Below are positions 35,300-47,000 of a stretch of 64,000 bases of DNA, one piece after another. This stretch comes from Angiostrongylus vasorum. Taxonomy: Eukaryota > Nematoda > Chromadorea > Rhabditida > Metastrongylidae. The stretch covers positions 1 through 64,000 of the forward strand of contig JADANN010000249.1 of NCBI GenBank assembly GCA_018806985.1, in the 5' to 3' direction. Within the stretch, counting starts at the first letter, position 1. Every line of letters starts with the position of its first letter. The notes below the pieces were generated by a model. That model did not search any database, had not been told where the DNA came from, and was given only the letters and a program-made list of their open reading frames with translations. Made by a program: the position numbers and the translations under genes.

Positions 35300-38285
35300 A
35301 TAATTTGCTATAGTATTGCAGAATTCGAACTATTGTTAAAACGAATGCAAGAGAAATGAAATCGCAAGTTCAATTTTTCCAAAACATCCATTAAGTTCAT
35401 TGAAGCTTAAAACAACTAACAAATAGAGGGGTATTTTCGTTGCAAATGTTTATTTTAAATGCTCTGTCATCAAAACAACTATGCGGATCTTAGCACTGCG
35501 ACAAGTAACCTCAAGAAGGGCGTAGGGATCGCCGTCTGAAAAGAAGCCCCTGGTTTTATAGGTGTGAACCAAGAAGCAGCCTCCTTGGAAAACTGCCTTG
35601 CTCCGATTTCATCGATGTCCTATGTAACTGGAGATTTGATGGTCATTCACTGGTTGCCTCACCCCTGATGTCGTGTTTGGAGAGCCCGCTGTGGGGTGTA
35701 CTGACGGTAGTTTGTTGCTGAGAGGTCGGCCTAGCTGGAACTTTCCCTCAGTTAATCACCATGGACAGTTTGCTGCAATTGTGGATTAGAGATAGATCTG
35801 CTAATTTGCGAGTAGTTGATATCAGATGAGTTGGCGGTATTGGTTTACTTCTAGAAGGGTTTCCGGATAAGATTTCCGACCTCGTTCTTAGTAGGGCAGT
35901 GACTGTAAGACTAGTATGGACATTGTACTGATACACAGATTACTGATTAATTTCGGCACTATTCTGTCTCCACAAACATCGTTTTCAATTTTTAAATAAT
36001 GGGCGCGCTATTTGCATGAATATGTTAAAGAAGCACTTTACACGATTTACTGGACGGTCATAAGATCAACCGCGTTCTCTGATGCAAGCTGTCTATAAAC
36101 TTTTTAGATCAAACCATCCTAAATACGATTAATAAAACGCTAGCGAGGTGACAGCCATACGATCAGGAAGGTTTTCAAAACGATTCATCACGTCGGACAA
36201 TGTCCCTGTGATAATCGAACTCGTTGAAGCATCGCGAACACACAAAGTGCTTCGATGTCCTACTATAAACGTTTTTTAAAAAGTCTTTTGAGAGAGAAAA
36301 ATGCTGCCATGGAAGTTTTGGGAAGATAAGGCGCAAATAGGAAGATCCCATACGAGTTACACAGCAACAACGGAACCCAAAAGTTTGCCGATCTGTCCTC
36401 AACGAAGCAATGAGAAAAGGAGAGGGATGCGAAAATGCGATGCCGCCTTCCCATAACTGACTGTTGTCTTCTTTCAGAGGTTGTGAGGAAATAAAGTGGA
36501 ATAGCAATTAAGGTCAATGTCCAGCAGATGCAACAGTAGAGCAATAATGATAGCCTTGGTATTATATAGTCACATGGAACCTACGAAAGCTGATTTCGAC
36601 AAGAGTTATGAAAAGATCGATTTTTCGTTGTAAGCAAAGAAGATGAATAGTGTTCTAGATGATTGAGCTGGCACGAGGTTGGTTTGAAGAGCTACATGCT
36701 TGCAAATAAAGTAGCTGCTGCAGGGGCGTGTTGTTCTCCAGCAGACCATATTAATGGCCACAATCACTTAGAAACTCAGCTCAGCCACAGCTCAATCACC
36801 TAGAAAATTATTGGGTATTGTTAACAAGGTTTAATGAAAGCTATTTTTCAAGATATCAGAGATGAGTTTGGAGAAAAGACCGTTGTTGACACCTTAGCTA
36901 CACTAAATGGAATGGAAAACTTCCACTGTCCCAACTATCTGTACTTGGGTCAGAGATCCACAGAAGATAGATAATTTATTTCCGCCATTCTGCTGGAGGA
37001 AGCAAGGCGCTTTCGGAGTTTATAGTAACATCGATAAGGTAGAAGAGGAAAATTAGAAAACCTGGCGCCTAGTACATTTTGTCATTTCCATTACTGTACT
37101 TACACGCTTGAGAGATTGGAAATTTGCACAAGCAATACGAAGGAGGAGACAAAAAATTTCCGTTCCTTTAGCGCAAAACCGAAAAGGCAACTTCAGGAAC
37201 TTACTGAAGCTAAATAAGGAAACTAGACAACCAACAAGAGTGTTGGTGAAACAAGCGAAAGCACTTCTGATAGCTAGTAATAAGAAAGGTCTGCTCTGCA
37301 CAGCGTCTGTAAAAACCATCAGCCTTCCATCGGTACTCGTTTCCCTTGATTGGCAGCGTTTTACAAAGCAACTACTTCTCATTTTGCATGAATATTCTTA
37401 ATGCTCCTAACCACGGACCTCCCTCATAAGAAGGATCTCGAGCCGATTAGTCGCGAGGCCACGTGGCGCGTTCCCAAGTGGTGGATAGAGGATTAATCGC
37501 GGACCAAAAACGACCTTTGCTTCCCTGAGACGCAGATGGATCCAGGGGACGGACTCCGCTTCTACTGCGTTGATTTGGCACATACTTTCTGCATTTACAG
37601 GGGCGTACTCATGCACGCGTGTGTGGGTGCGTTCTAGTCTATGCGGATTGTATTCTACGAGTCAATTCGGCCAAAAGCCAAAAGGCAATCAAGCGGCAGG
37701 GAAGTATATGGGAGGCGGTTAGCAGTCGCTTCCAACAAATAAGCTCCATGTCCACTCTGGGAGAGAATGGCGAGCTACACATGAGTATACCCATTAATTG
37801 ACAAGTTGGAGTTTGACGACAGATATTTCTTTGTGACTTCAAAGCTCTTGGGCTTTCTCACACTGTCATGAATGATATACGAGCCAATTCCCCTTTTTAA
37901 AGAAAAAGGAAATCCTATGAAGTATAAACGAAAGGAACTTCAGACAACAACATCTTTATTGCAAAGCCATAATTTATTTTTTGCTTGACTGTTCAGCAAC
38001 AATCCAATTTACTGAAGACTTCTACAGAAGGAATGAAAAATGAAGCACTTCTATAAAACTGTTTAGAAATAGGAGTTGCCATGAATGCTCTCGAATTTTG
38101 AGAAATTGACATTGCTTCCCACATCCTTCTTTCCTCAATAAACCGTCGGTTTTAATATAAGCTATGCTGACGTTTCCACTACGCCAATTTTGGCATTTTC
38201 GAGGTTTGTGCTCTCTCATAAAAAGTATGGCAATGTCTATATAATGTTCCTATAGCAAGAAAAATCGTGCCATTTTTTCCTCATG
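35300..38285. other. Three kilobases without a supported gene
   Basis: Frames of about 60-110 codons on both strands at 36175-36544 and 37053-37401 overlap and show no domain. The block near 37430-37600 is GC-richer (ATTAGTCGCGAGGCCACGTG) and may be an unrecognised repeat. Confidence 0.3.
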
Positions 38286-38289
38286 ATTG

Positions 38290-39000
38290 TGGTAGAATAC
38301 TTACTTGGATACATGGATGGCTCCTATTCACATCTGATGTGGGTGTCAACGCAATTTCTATTCGTTTCTCTCTAGCATAATCGTCGTCCGTGGTGGGCTT
38401 CCTCGAATGTGGTGCCATCCGATCGGCTCACACCGAAATCCAGAAATCGTTACCACCTGTGAGTGCAAATAAATGGTTGATGTCAGCGACGACACGTCTG
38501 CCCATCGTTTGCGTGGTTTTCCAAGGGGCGCTTGCATTCTCTTTAGCACACTCCACTATTCTTTTCATCCATCTATCACACATTCTTCTAATTATGTGAG
38601 CTGCTCACATGTGTTCTGATATCAGTGTGTATTCTGCTGGATCTCGAAGAAGGAATGGGATCTCGAAGATTTGAGCAGCATATTCCGGCTAGACATTGTA
38701 AGCCCCGGTTGAATTTTCAAGAAAGAGTCAAGAAGAGTTCGACTGCTTTTTGCGGCGCAGATTTCTTGACGTGATTAAAGTATAAGCTAAAGTTTCTGTT
38801 GCGCAACAGAGCGCTGGGATGATCGCTGAAGCGATGTAGTGAGCACGTAGGTTTAAGCCCTCTCAGTCGATGACTTCCTTGAGAAGACCGAATGTGGCCA
38901 TGATCGCCTTTTCATTCTGTCTAATTCCTCATTCACGTTGTTCTCTACTTTCATTGAAGGTCCAAGGTATACGAATGAGGTTGCTTCAAAAATCAGACAA
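38290..39000 (-). mobile_element. RTE-type LINE, 3' part
   Basis: The minus strand reads FVYLGPSMKVENNVNEELDR near 38975-38900, then broken post-RT text, then LGKPRKRWADV near 38530 and TTIMLERNE near 38370. It ends CATGTATCCAAGTAAGTATT near 38310. This is the same order as in the 20.5-21.4 kb element. Confidence 0.75.
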
Positions 39001-40085
39001 ACTTTTTCTTTACTTTTTGATCTACCAACTTTTTCAATTAAACATATTGTTGTCCCACTTACAATTTTTGATCTATCCACGTTTGATCTGCCTATGGCTT
39101 TTCGCCTACCTATAGTTTTTGCACTACTTTTTCTAATTTTCGATCTACTTATTTTTTTGATTTGGACGAATTCGTGACCTACTTAAATTACTTGGTCCAT
39201 CCACACTTGATCTACCTATGGCTTCTGACCTCCCCCATAATTTTTGGCTTAATCGTGTTCTTGGCATACTTATAAATTTTTGATCTATCCATTTTTGATT
39301 TATTTATGACTTTTAACCTAACCGTAATTTTTGGACTATTTTTCTGACTTTCGCCCTACCTATTCTTTGGTCTAAGCGTGTTCTTGACGTGCTCCTAATT
39401 CTTGATCTATCCACTTGCGTGCGGGTGTGTGGACGTGGGTGTGTGTGCGTAGATTTGTGTGGGCATGTATGGGTGTGTGTGTGGGTGGGTGGGGTGTGTG
39501 TATGCGTCCGGTCTGTAGTTGTGTGAGTGAATGGGTTTGTGCGGGTGTGAAATCCACTGAGAAAACGGTTGTTTCGACGGTTCTGAGGGCACATTTGACG
39601 TTTTTCGCGAAAACGGGTGTGTGGGTGTGTGGGTGTGTGCGTGACTCTTTGTGGGTTCGCGTTGGTGTATGGGTGCGTGGTTGGCGGATGTATGCGTGGG
39701 TGCGGGTGTTTTCGATTCCCGGGGCATGTCTGTGCGGGTACGTGCAAGTGCGCAGGCGTGCGTGGACGCGTGTGGGTGTGGTCTTTGTACATGTATGTAT
39801 GTATGTATGTGCATGTGTGTAAGAATGTATGTGTGTACGTGTACGTGTATGTGTGCGTGTGTGTGTGTGTATCTGTGTGATCTCATAAATCTTGATCTAT
39901 CCGCTTTTGATGTAGTTATGTCCTTCGATCTACCTGTGATTTCTGACCTATTCTTCCAATTTTTGGTCTAACCAACTTTTTTGATCTGAGCGTATTGTTG
40001 GCTTGCTAACGGTTTCTGATTTACCCACTTTTGACCTAGTTATATCTTTTGGTCAGTCCATAATTTTTGGATTACTCCCCGCCGA
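39000..40085. repeat. ~120-bp tandem repeat split by a GT-rich block
   Basis: Degenerate units with the phrase TTTTTGATCTATCCACTTTT, then GATCTACCTATGGCTTTTGA and TAATTTTTGGNCTA, start at about 39065, 39190, 39283, 39403, 39890 and 40015, mostly 93-125 bases apart. Between 39412 and 39880 lies a G/T-rich stretch (GTGTGGGTGTG, TATG repeats) that starts within a unit directly after GATCTATCCACTTG. No coding capacity is believable here despite long His/Thr or Val/Cys frames. Confidence 0.7.
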
Positions 40086-40224
40086 AATTGGTTGTGTTCT
40101 CTCCAACAAAACATTGGCCCTGCTTGACACCATCGGAAACGGTTTTTGCTCTTAACTGTTTTTGCAGTGTCCTGTTTAGAAACGAAAGAATCTAGTACTT
40201 AGAAATCATGTTGAAGAATGGATA

Positions 40225-40755
40225 CTTCTTCGTATCTGACCAATGTAACGATACTTATAGTTGGCTTGTTGGCGGTGAGCCTGTTGAACAGGATAACTGG
40301 GAGGCGATAGTAGCTGGAGACGATGGGGCATTCACTGCCCTTTACTGAGCAACAGTTGAAGGAAACGTAAGTGGAATTGTGTACAGAAAGAGTTACGAAA
40401 TTTCGTGAATTAACCTCTGCCGGCAACCTGTTATCTATTGACCTTTTGAACTTTGGCCTCAACTCTCTCACACTGGGCATCCAGCATGGTCATAACCACT
40501 AGGAATCGACAAAATTTCCCTGACACTATCTTTTCTTTAAGCACCTGATCGCTGGTATATTTGAGCTCTAATGGTAATTGAAATGAAGCCAATCCTCCCG
40601 TGATCGCAAATTTCTAAGATCGGATCCAGACTTGGCCTACAGACGGCCACTTGCTTTTTTATTTGTTGCCACAAAGTCGAAATGGTTGAAATCAACTTAT
40701 ATTTTGTATCGGACAATACCCAAAACTCGTTCTTACCCGTAAATCACAAAGAGCG
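40225..40755 (-). pseudogene. Astacin remnant E (CUB domain only)
   Basis: The minus strand retains the last CUB exon (CCSVKGSECPIVSSYYRLPV, then ILFNRLTANKP, with the YRYI end one base out of frame), a broken middle exon (SGYDHAGCP followed by stops), traces of the CUB start, and the end of the EGF exon at about 40735-40755. Upstream exons are absent. A short RTE piece follows at 40760. It is the most upstream member of the array in this window. Confidence 0.6.
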
Positions 40756-40759
40756 CCAA

Positions 40760-40860
40760 TCCTTTCGCTTCGTTAAGCTTACTTATCATCGACTCTGCTT
40801 CATTAGTATTTCGTGAAAAGGTGAAGTTGTCATCGGTAAAACGCACTCTCGACGATGATT
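40760..40860 (-). mobile_element. RTE scrap
   Basis: The reverse complement contains text for DDNFTFSRNTNEAESMISKL, aligned with the post-FADD region of the other RTE fragments. It directly adjoins astacin remnant E. Confidence 0.5.
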
Positions 40861-40864
40861 ATGA

Positions 40865-42720
40865 AAACATTTCTTTGCTTGATTACACTTGCCTAGCATG
40901 TTAAGTACAATTTGACGCATATGCGGTTTACATGCGAGTGTCTACATGGAAAAGTTAATCTTCCAGCTGTTTTTTAACGAAATCAATAATATTCTATTCA
41001 TGGATGGTTTAAGTGTGTAGGTCTAAGTCTTGTCTGTACACGGTACACAAGCGATCCACACCGCTCTTACGTTACTTCGACGTCAAGTAGGATGAGATAT
41101 GGGGATAATCAGTGGGTTTGCAAGCAGTTCGACAGGCTTTCATCGGAACCATTGAGATTTTTGGGTAGCCTAATTCCGTATTAGGCAATTGAACAGAAAT
41201 CTTGGCTTCGTTCTTGTCTTAGGTGATTTTTCTGCGAAGTTAAACCTCTCGTCGTATATTGCTATACGGCTGAACACCACTTGGTCAGCAAAACATAGAA
41301 AATATGTGTGCACCTGTTCTTCAGGTATTCGATGACAGCAAAGTATCGATTTCAAATATTTCGACGGCCGTTCGCAAAACACACTTGTCGACAATGTTTT
41401 TTATGAAATATATCTTTCGATGCAATTACAAAACGGTAAAATATCCTTGACCTTTTTTGGACCGATACTGTCAACGGCGCCATCAAAAGATTATCAATTG
41501 GCACCTCACATCATTATTACTGAAATAGTGAAAACACAAATGCATGTAGCACTAGCTAGCTTACGCTTCTTCCATTGGACAGATATCGTGGCGACGCTGG
41601 GAAATTAGGTTTTTGCTAAATTCTTACAGTAGCCGATATGATTCTCAATTTAATGTGATGTGCCTTCTAATAGATCTTTTCCATAACCATGAATAGTAAA
41701 GGACATAGCAACTCCATCAGTCTGGAACAAACTCAGGTAGACTTAAATCCTCTGACAGCAAGTCGAGAACAAGACACTGTCGCGCTTCTGTGCAAACAAA
41801 CAAACTTTCCTAGTTATGATTACAACCAGCTACACATTTGATTTAGTAGAGAGGTGTGCGTGGTAGATCTCAAACGGCATAACGCTTTCGTTTTCTCAGT
41901 ACCATGTTCTTATCCATTGAGACCATATCATTTGCCACTGAAAACCAATTTTTCTTTATCAGCGAACTTACCCACAAGGGTCATTGACATAATTTAAATG
42001 AAGCTCTCAATGCTGGAAGTGTTCTTACGAGCATATATTGCAAAGTTGCACTTTCAGTCTCGTTTCTGCACACACTGAATAAAGTGGTGACATAATCATA
42101 ACTCCACCCGTTAATCGTCGCGTATTGATAGAATAAGATCTAGAACTCGGAACGGTACAAGACTTATCAGTGGAGGTTTTTTTGTGTTCGAAAAATTTCT
42201 CACAAGTGTTTTTTCAACCAGCAATTGGACAGATCTTTTGCAAAACTACATTGCCCTACAAGTGGTGAGCTAGCAGCTAATGAAATATGGTTCCAAGGAT
42301 ATTCGAAATTCATCACTATTATTTCCAAAAGTAGGACTCCAACGTCACAACACTCCCAAAAGGATGATACAGTAATTCCAGCGTTGTCCTCAATCTCAAC
42401 GGCTTCTCGTTAAATCTCGATGATAAAGAAAAGACAAAACAACAAGGATAAAAAACCCCGATACCGTTTCACATATATGTAAAAGATTTTAATATATAGG
42501 AAAAAAATTGGCGTTGTTGAGGTAGTAGTAATATCATTAGATATAAGAACTACCGAACTTAATTTCAGTCTAAAATAAAGTGCAAAGAAGGCACTGGTCT
42601 GTGGTACAAAAAAGAGAGAAGTTGTGGCCAATTACTGACACAAGAGACCATATGAACCAATTGTTGTTCGCATGACCTCAGGAAGGAGAACATCCTTGGT
42701 GTCATGCAGTAGTTTTTGGC
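40865..42720. other. No gene supported
   Basis: AT-rich sequence with only short frames; no repeats of the named families recognised. Confidence 0.35.
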
Positions 42721-42724
42721 GAAA

Positions 42725-42978
42725 AAAAAATTAAGCACAGTGATGCTGAGATATTTGCAAAACTCCGGGCAGCAGGTGTCTGCAGTGGGGAACCAACGCC
42801 CTATTACCCTTTTTGAGGGCTAACACGTTCACCACCACATCATACGGGCCCTTCGCTTCGTCTGTCTTTCAGCTAGTTCTACAGATCAGTGCCATCACCA
42901 GTCATCCTTCAACGGGATTGATCTGGGGAGCTCAAATCGGCATTGAACCCAGTTAAGCTGTGGCTGTAGTTGGAAAAA
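42725..42978 (-). mobile_element. SINE family 2 copy
   Basis: A long single copy in minus orientation, from the tail (GCTGAGATATTTGCAAAACT) through the head to the 5' end (GGCATTGAACCCAGTTAAGC). It is one of the best references for the family length upstream of the tRNA-like head. Confidence 0.75.
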
Positions 42979-43294
42979 AATTGAGATATCAGAACAGAAA
43001 TAAAAGGAAAGTTGAGACAATCAACATCAATTTTTAACGAGAACTAACCTATAATTAGAAGTAGACTGATTATAATTTTACAACGTACATAAATATCTGC
43101 TACATGGAGAGTTAGTATATCGATTCACAAACAGCACTAAGGTGGTTACAATGCATTGCAATACACACATCTCTCCTCGGCGCGACGACCGAGCTCACCA
43201 CCCCTCAGATTTCCGAAAATTGCCACCATATTTTTCTCGGTTGATAGAATAATGACTCAATATGTACTCTATTATTGATAAGATAATGTGAGAT

Positions 43295-43400
43295 TTATAG
43301 TGAAGTTTGTTCTGCTAACGTTTCGATGCCTTCGCCTTTTTCCGTTCCGGTCTGATTCAAGTCGATTGTCATGGTTGTTTTTTCCTCCGATGCGGGTGTT
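43295..43400. mobile_element. Half copy of the inverted-repeat element
   Basis: Carries TTTGTTCTGCTAACGTTTCGATGCC, the terminal text of the 62.2-kb element, without a clear opposite end. Confidence 0.35.
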
Positions 43401-44086
43401 CGCCATCGCACCAAGTTGAATTCAGTGGAGTGCAGTTCTAATGAGGTAACCTCAGTCGGCAGTGGTCCTTTATAGAGGACGGTTGCAGAGACCGATTGTC
43501 CGTGTTTGTTTTTTCCGAACAGTCTATACTGAAGCAGTCGATATCATTATCAGGTAGTAAACAGCGTAACAATATCTCAAACAGCCGTTATTTATTGACC
43601 CCGTATTACCGTGCAAACAAAAGAATTTAGTCATATTGAGATGAAAGAAAAGTCAGTTTTTGGAATAATTTAATACATAGGTAAACCCCGTAAGTCGTTT
43701 TATAGGCCGACTGCAAAACCATTCACCTCTGCGGCGCTTAACGAACGTAGCGCATCCTTACGAGATTGAGTAACGTTAGACCCCTTCACCACTCGTCCTT
43801 TAACATGATACAGAACTAACGGTTTAACTAGCGAAGATTTAATAGCGCGTCTGAAAATGACTCATCCAGCGCCTTTCCAACGATCGTACAGTAAATGTCA
43901 GTTTGAAAGCGATTTGTTTTTCTTACGGCATTGTTTTCTGAATACGTCTGATATCGTCATTCAACGTAGCTACAGTGGTGTTTGGAAATTGATTAATTTG
44001 CAAACAATATCTGTGGTACCATTAAAAGCATGAATCTAAATTATATTGCAGATTTTATCCGATCTCTTGGTGCCAGGTGCTGCTAG

Positions 44087-47000
44087 TTATTTAATTCCGC
44101 ACGGATCGCCACTTCCGGATTCACCTTCGTACTGCGTTTTCAGCGGCGGTAAATTTCTATACTCATCAGGTTGGAGATGAACATGCGGCACACCCCGGAT
44201 GCCTGAAATATTAGCCATATAAGGATTTCTGTTCTTCTCATGATCGAATTCGACAGAAGAAAGAAAACAGAATAAAATATCTATGGAGAGTTTCCACTTC
44301 TTTCTATTCCACAGAACAATTCATACTGTTGCTGGAAATTGACCACGATATTTTATTCAGTTGTTGGTTCTTAACTTATGTCATTTTTGAAATAAAATTT
44401 GGAAAACCACCTGATATTCCTTTCTATCTCAGTTAAATAGATGGTATTTCATTCACACGCTTCACTTACTTCTTATGTTGATAGCAAGCGTCCGCTCATC
44501 CACTGGTTCAGGCTTTTTTAGGCCGTTTAACGCATCCGAACGATTGAAAACGTTGATATATGGATCGTATCCATCATATTTACGGCCAATGGGAGGAAGC
44601 GGCGGCCGTCTGTACGGGTCCAGATTACTGGCTGAGTTCTGACGAGCTCTGAGATTACCGTTCTTCTCCAATTTTGGTATGCAACAAGAGCAGCATCTAT
44701 AAAACAATTCTCAGAACAACTGAAAGGAAATAAACCACAACGGCCAACCACCAAAATTTCTCTTTCTAAAGTACGTTCAACGACATTCACAAAGCACACC
44801 CAAGCATCATGCTATGAAAATTGCAACAGTGACCTCTAATCGATCGATCCTAAATCCGCTAAATTGTGTGCATGAATTTATGAGGCGCTCGGCATGTGTA
44901 CCATTACTTGAATCTACCATTGGCCACCATGCAAGAATCTCTAACTTTATCCATGGGTTCAAAGCTGTGCTCTTGGCATCATCTCGGTCGCAAAGATTTT
45001 GGATGCTTGACACTTCTCAAACCTTACGCGACTACCGCACCACGAATTTAAGGTTGTAAGAACTTCAGTGGACGTCAAATGAATGCGAGCGAATTCCACA
45101 CCCAAAATCCCGCTTGGCCTGAGATATGAAGTTCTCCTTTCATCCGGCCTACAAGGATCACTTCACCTTATCAGATCAACACCTTCCGGAATTTTTTGTG
45201 CTCGTTTGTTACAGAAAATGAATGCCAATCAAAACAGGACATCGAATGTAAACCAATTTTACAACAGGATGTAGCCGTAAATCAACGCATTCCACATTTT
45301 GGACACATTATCGGCACTCGATCCTTCCGAACTTCTTCATTCCATCCGTAGTTTTCCCATATAGCGAAAGCGTACTATTATAACGAATCACTGTGACAAC
45401 CGCTTTACTGCAAAACCTTGTTGTGCACTTGATATTCTCAGATACACATGCTTGTGCAGCTTGTCCATACATTATTTTCATAGTTTTATTTCGTTCTCAC
45501 CGTAAAAGGATAAAAGGATGAAGCACTCAGCTTTGATCAATCCCTGAGGGATGCGCCATGCATTCGATTTCATTAAGCACCGTTGAAGGTGACTGACTGC
45601 GTCATGCAACTGGCTGCGTCATGCAATCAACATTATTTAGCATCATAGAGGTGATTGAATGCATATCTGGCCTTTACAGTGACCCGCGGTTGTCTACCGA
45701 TGTATCGAGCCAGTGTTGCTATCCTCCCAGACAATTCGAGTACTAATTTGCCGACCCCGGAGAGAAGAAAGGTTTGGTGAGCCATGGGCGCGAGGATCAA
45801 TCCCATTTGCGTGTTGTAGGGCGCCTCCGACCACTGCGCCACACATGTTGTCACCGTACTTTTTAATAATATCTGAGACTGTAAAATTATTATTTAGTAG
45901 CTATTCATATGGTGTGAAAATAATGCCCGATTTCGAAGCTATAATGGATAGAATATTTCTCATCGCTCCAAGATTAGACGATAGCGTATTCCGGTGGTGA
46001 TTGACCCTTGTAAACTTTTTGAGTAGTAAATGCGAAGCTAGCACTTTATGATTTTGATAGCAACTTCATTACTCTTTTTTCTCTCTTTTTTCGAATTTTC
46101 CCTTTAGAAAGAAAATAGTGGCAAAATATTCACCATCACCATAAGGAATAATACACTGTTATTTAGACAGTTATGGTCCTCTCCTCTCTCTATCTGTCCC
46201 TCTTTCTCCCTCTCTCTTTGTCTTTATTTCTCTCAAAAACACTGGAGTTGGGACACTTATGTAGTCTTTCCTTCTTTTAAAGTTGAAGTGGTCGCCTAAA
46301 TACTATCATACATGTAATGCGTTTCAAATCTCCACAGCGCAAAACAAGTATGAAGTCTCCATTTCCTGAATGGTGTTTGAGAGAACGACAATTCAGCACA
46401 GTTCCTCTCGTTTCATGTAGGATAAAGTTGGGACGTGAAGCCAAACACTACTACGGAAAAGCCGGACTCTGAGACATTTCGACTGATGATTGAGGGCAGC
46501 TGAGAGCATACGGGCCTTCCCTGCGTTAAGGTTGGCGTTGACAGTCCTGCTCTTAGGAACTCCCGCAAGCTCTGTCCTGAGAGCCCTTATCTCATGTCAC
46601 GACGTCTTTGAGTCTTGTCAGTTTAAATGAAGCAGCAGCAGTGATCCACCACCCTCATTCCCTTGGATTGGTAGTGATATATTAGAGTGTGCAGATCAAA
46701 ATGAGACATCGCCTTGCGGCACTTTGTCGAATTGAAGATGGCGTTTTAAGGTGATATAAGCATAAGCGAGCTTCTTTTCTAATTGCTTAAACTTGAACGT
46801 AGTAGTAGCATAGGGTTGTCGATGGCCTTCTTAATCCAGTCGGCTATCGTGGCTAGCGTTGCTCTCGTCGAAACTCTTGAACTTCAAACGAACAGTCTGT
46901 ACGCTACTAGTAACTGATCGAAGCGCGGCACTGGTCATCAGTTGTTGTTGTTGCGCTGATGCCGAGCAGTGTCTGCGGACGTGTATATTATGAACTCTCG

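Noticed and set aside
39313..39971. Overlapping 100-159 codon frames, rich in His/Thr or Cys/Val.
   Set aside because: They arise from the GT-rich tandem block; both strands and several frames are open at once.
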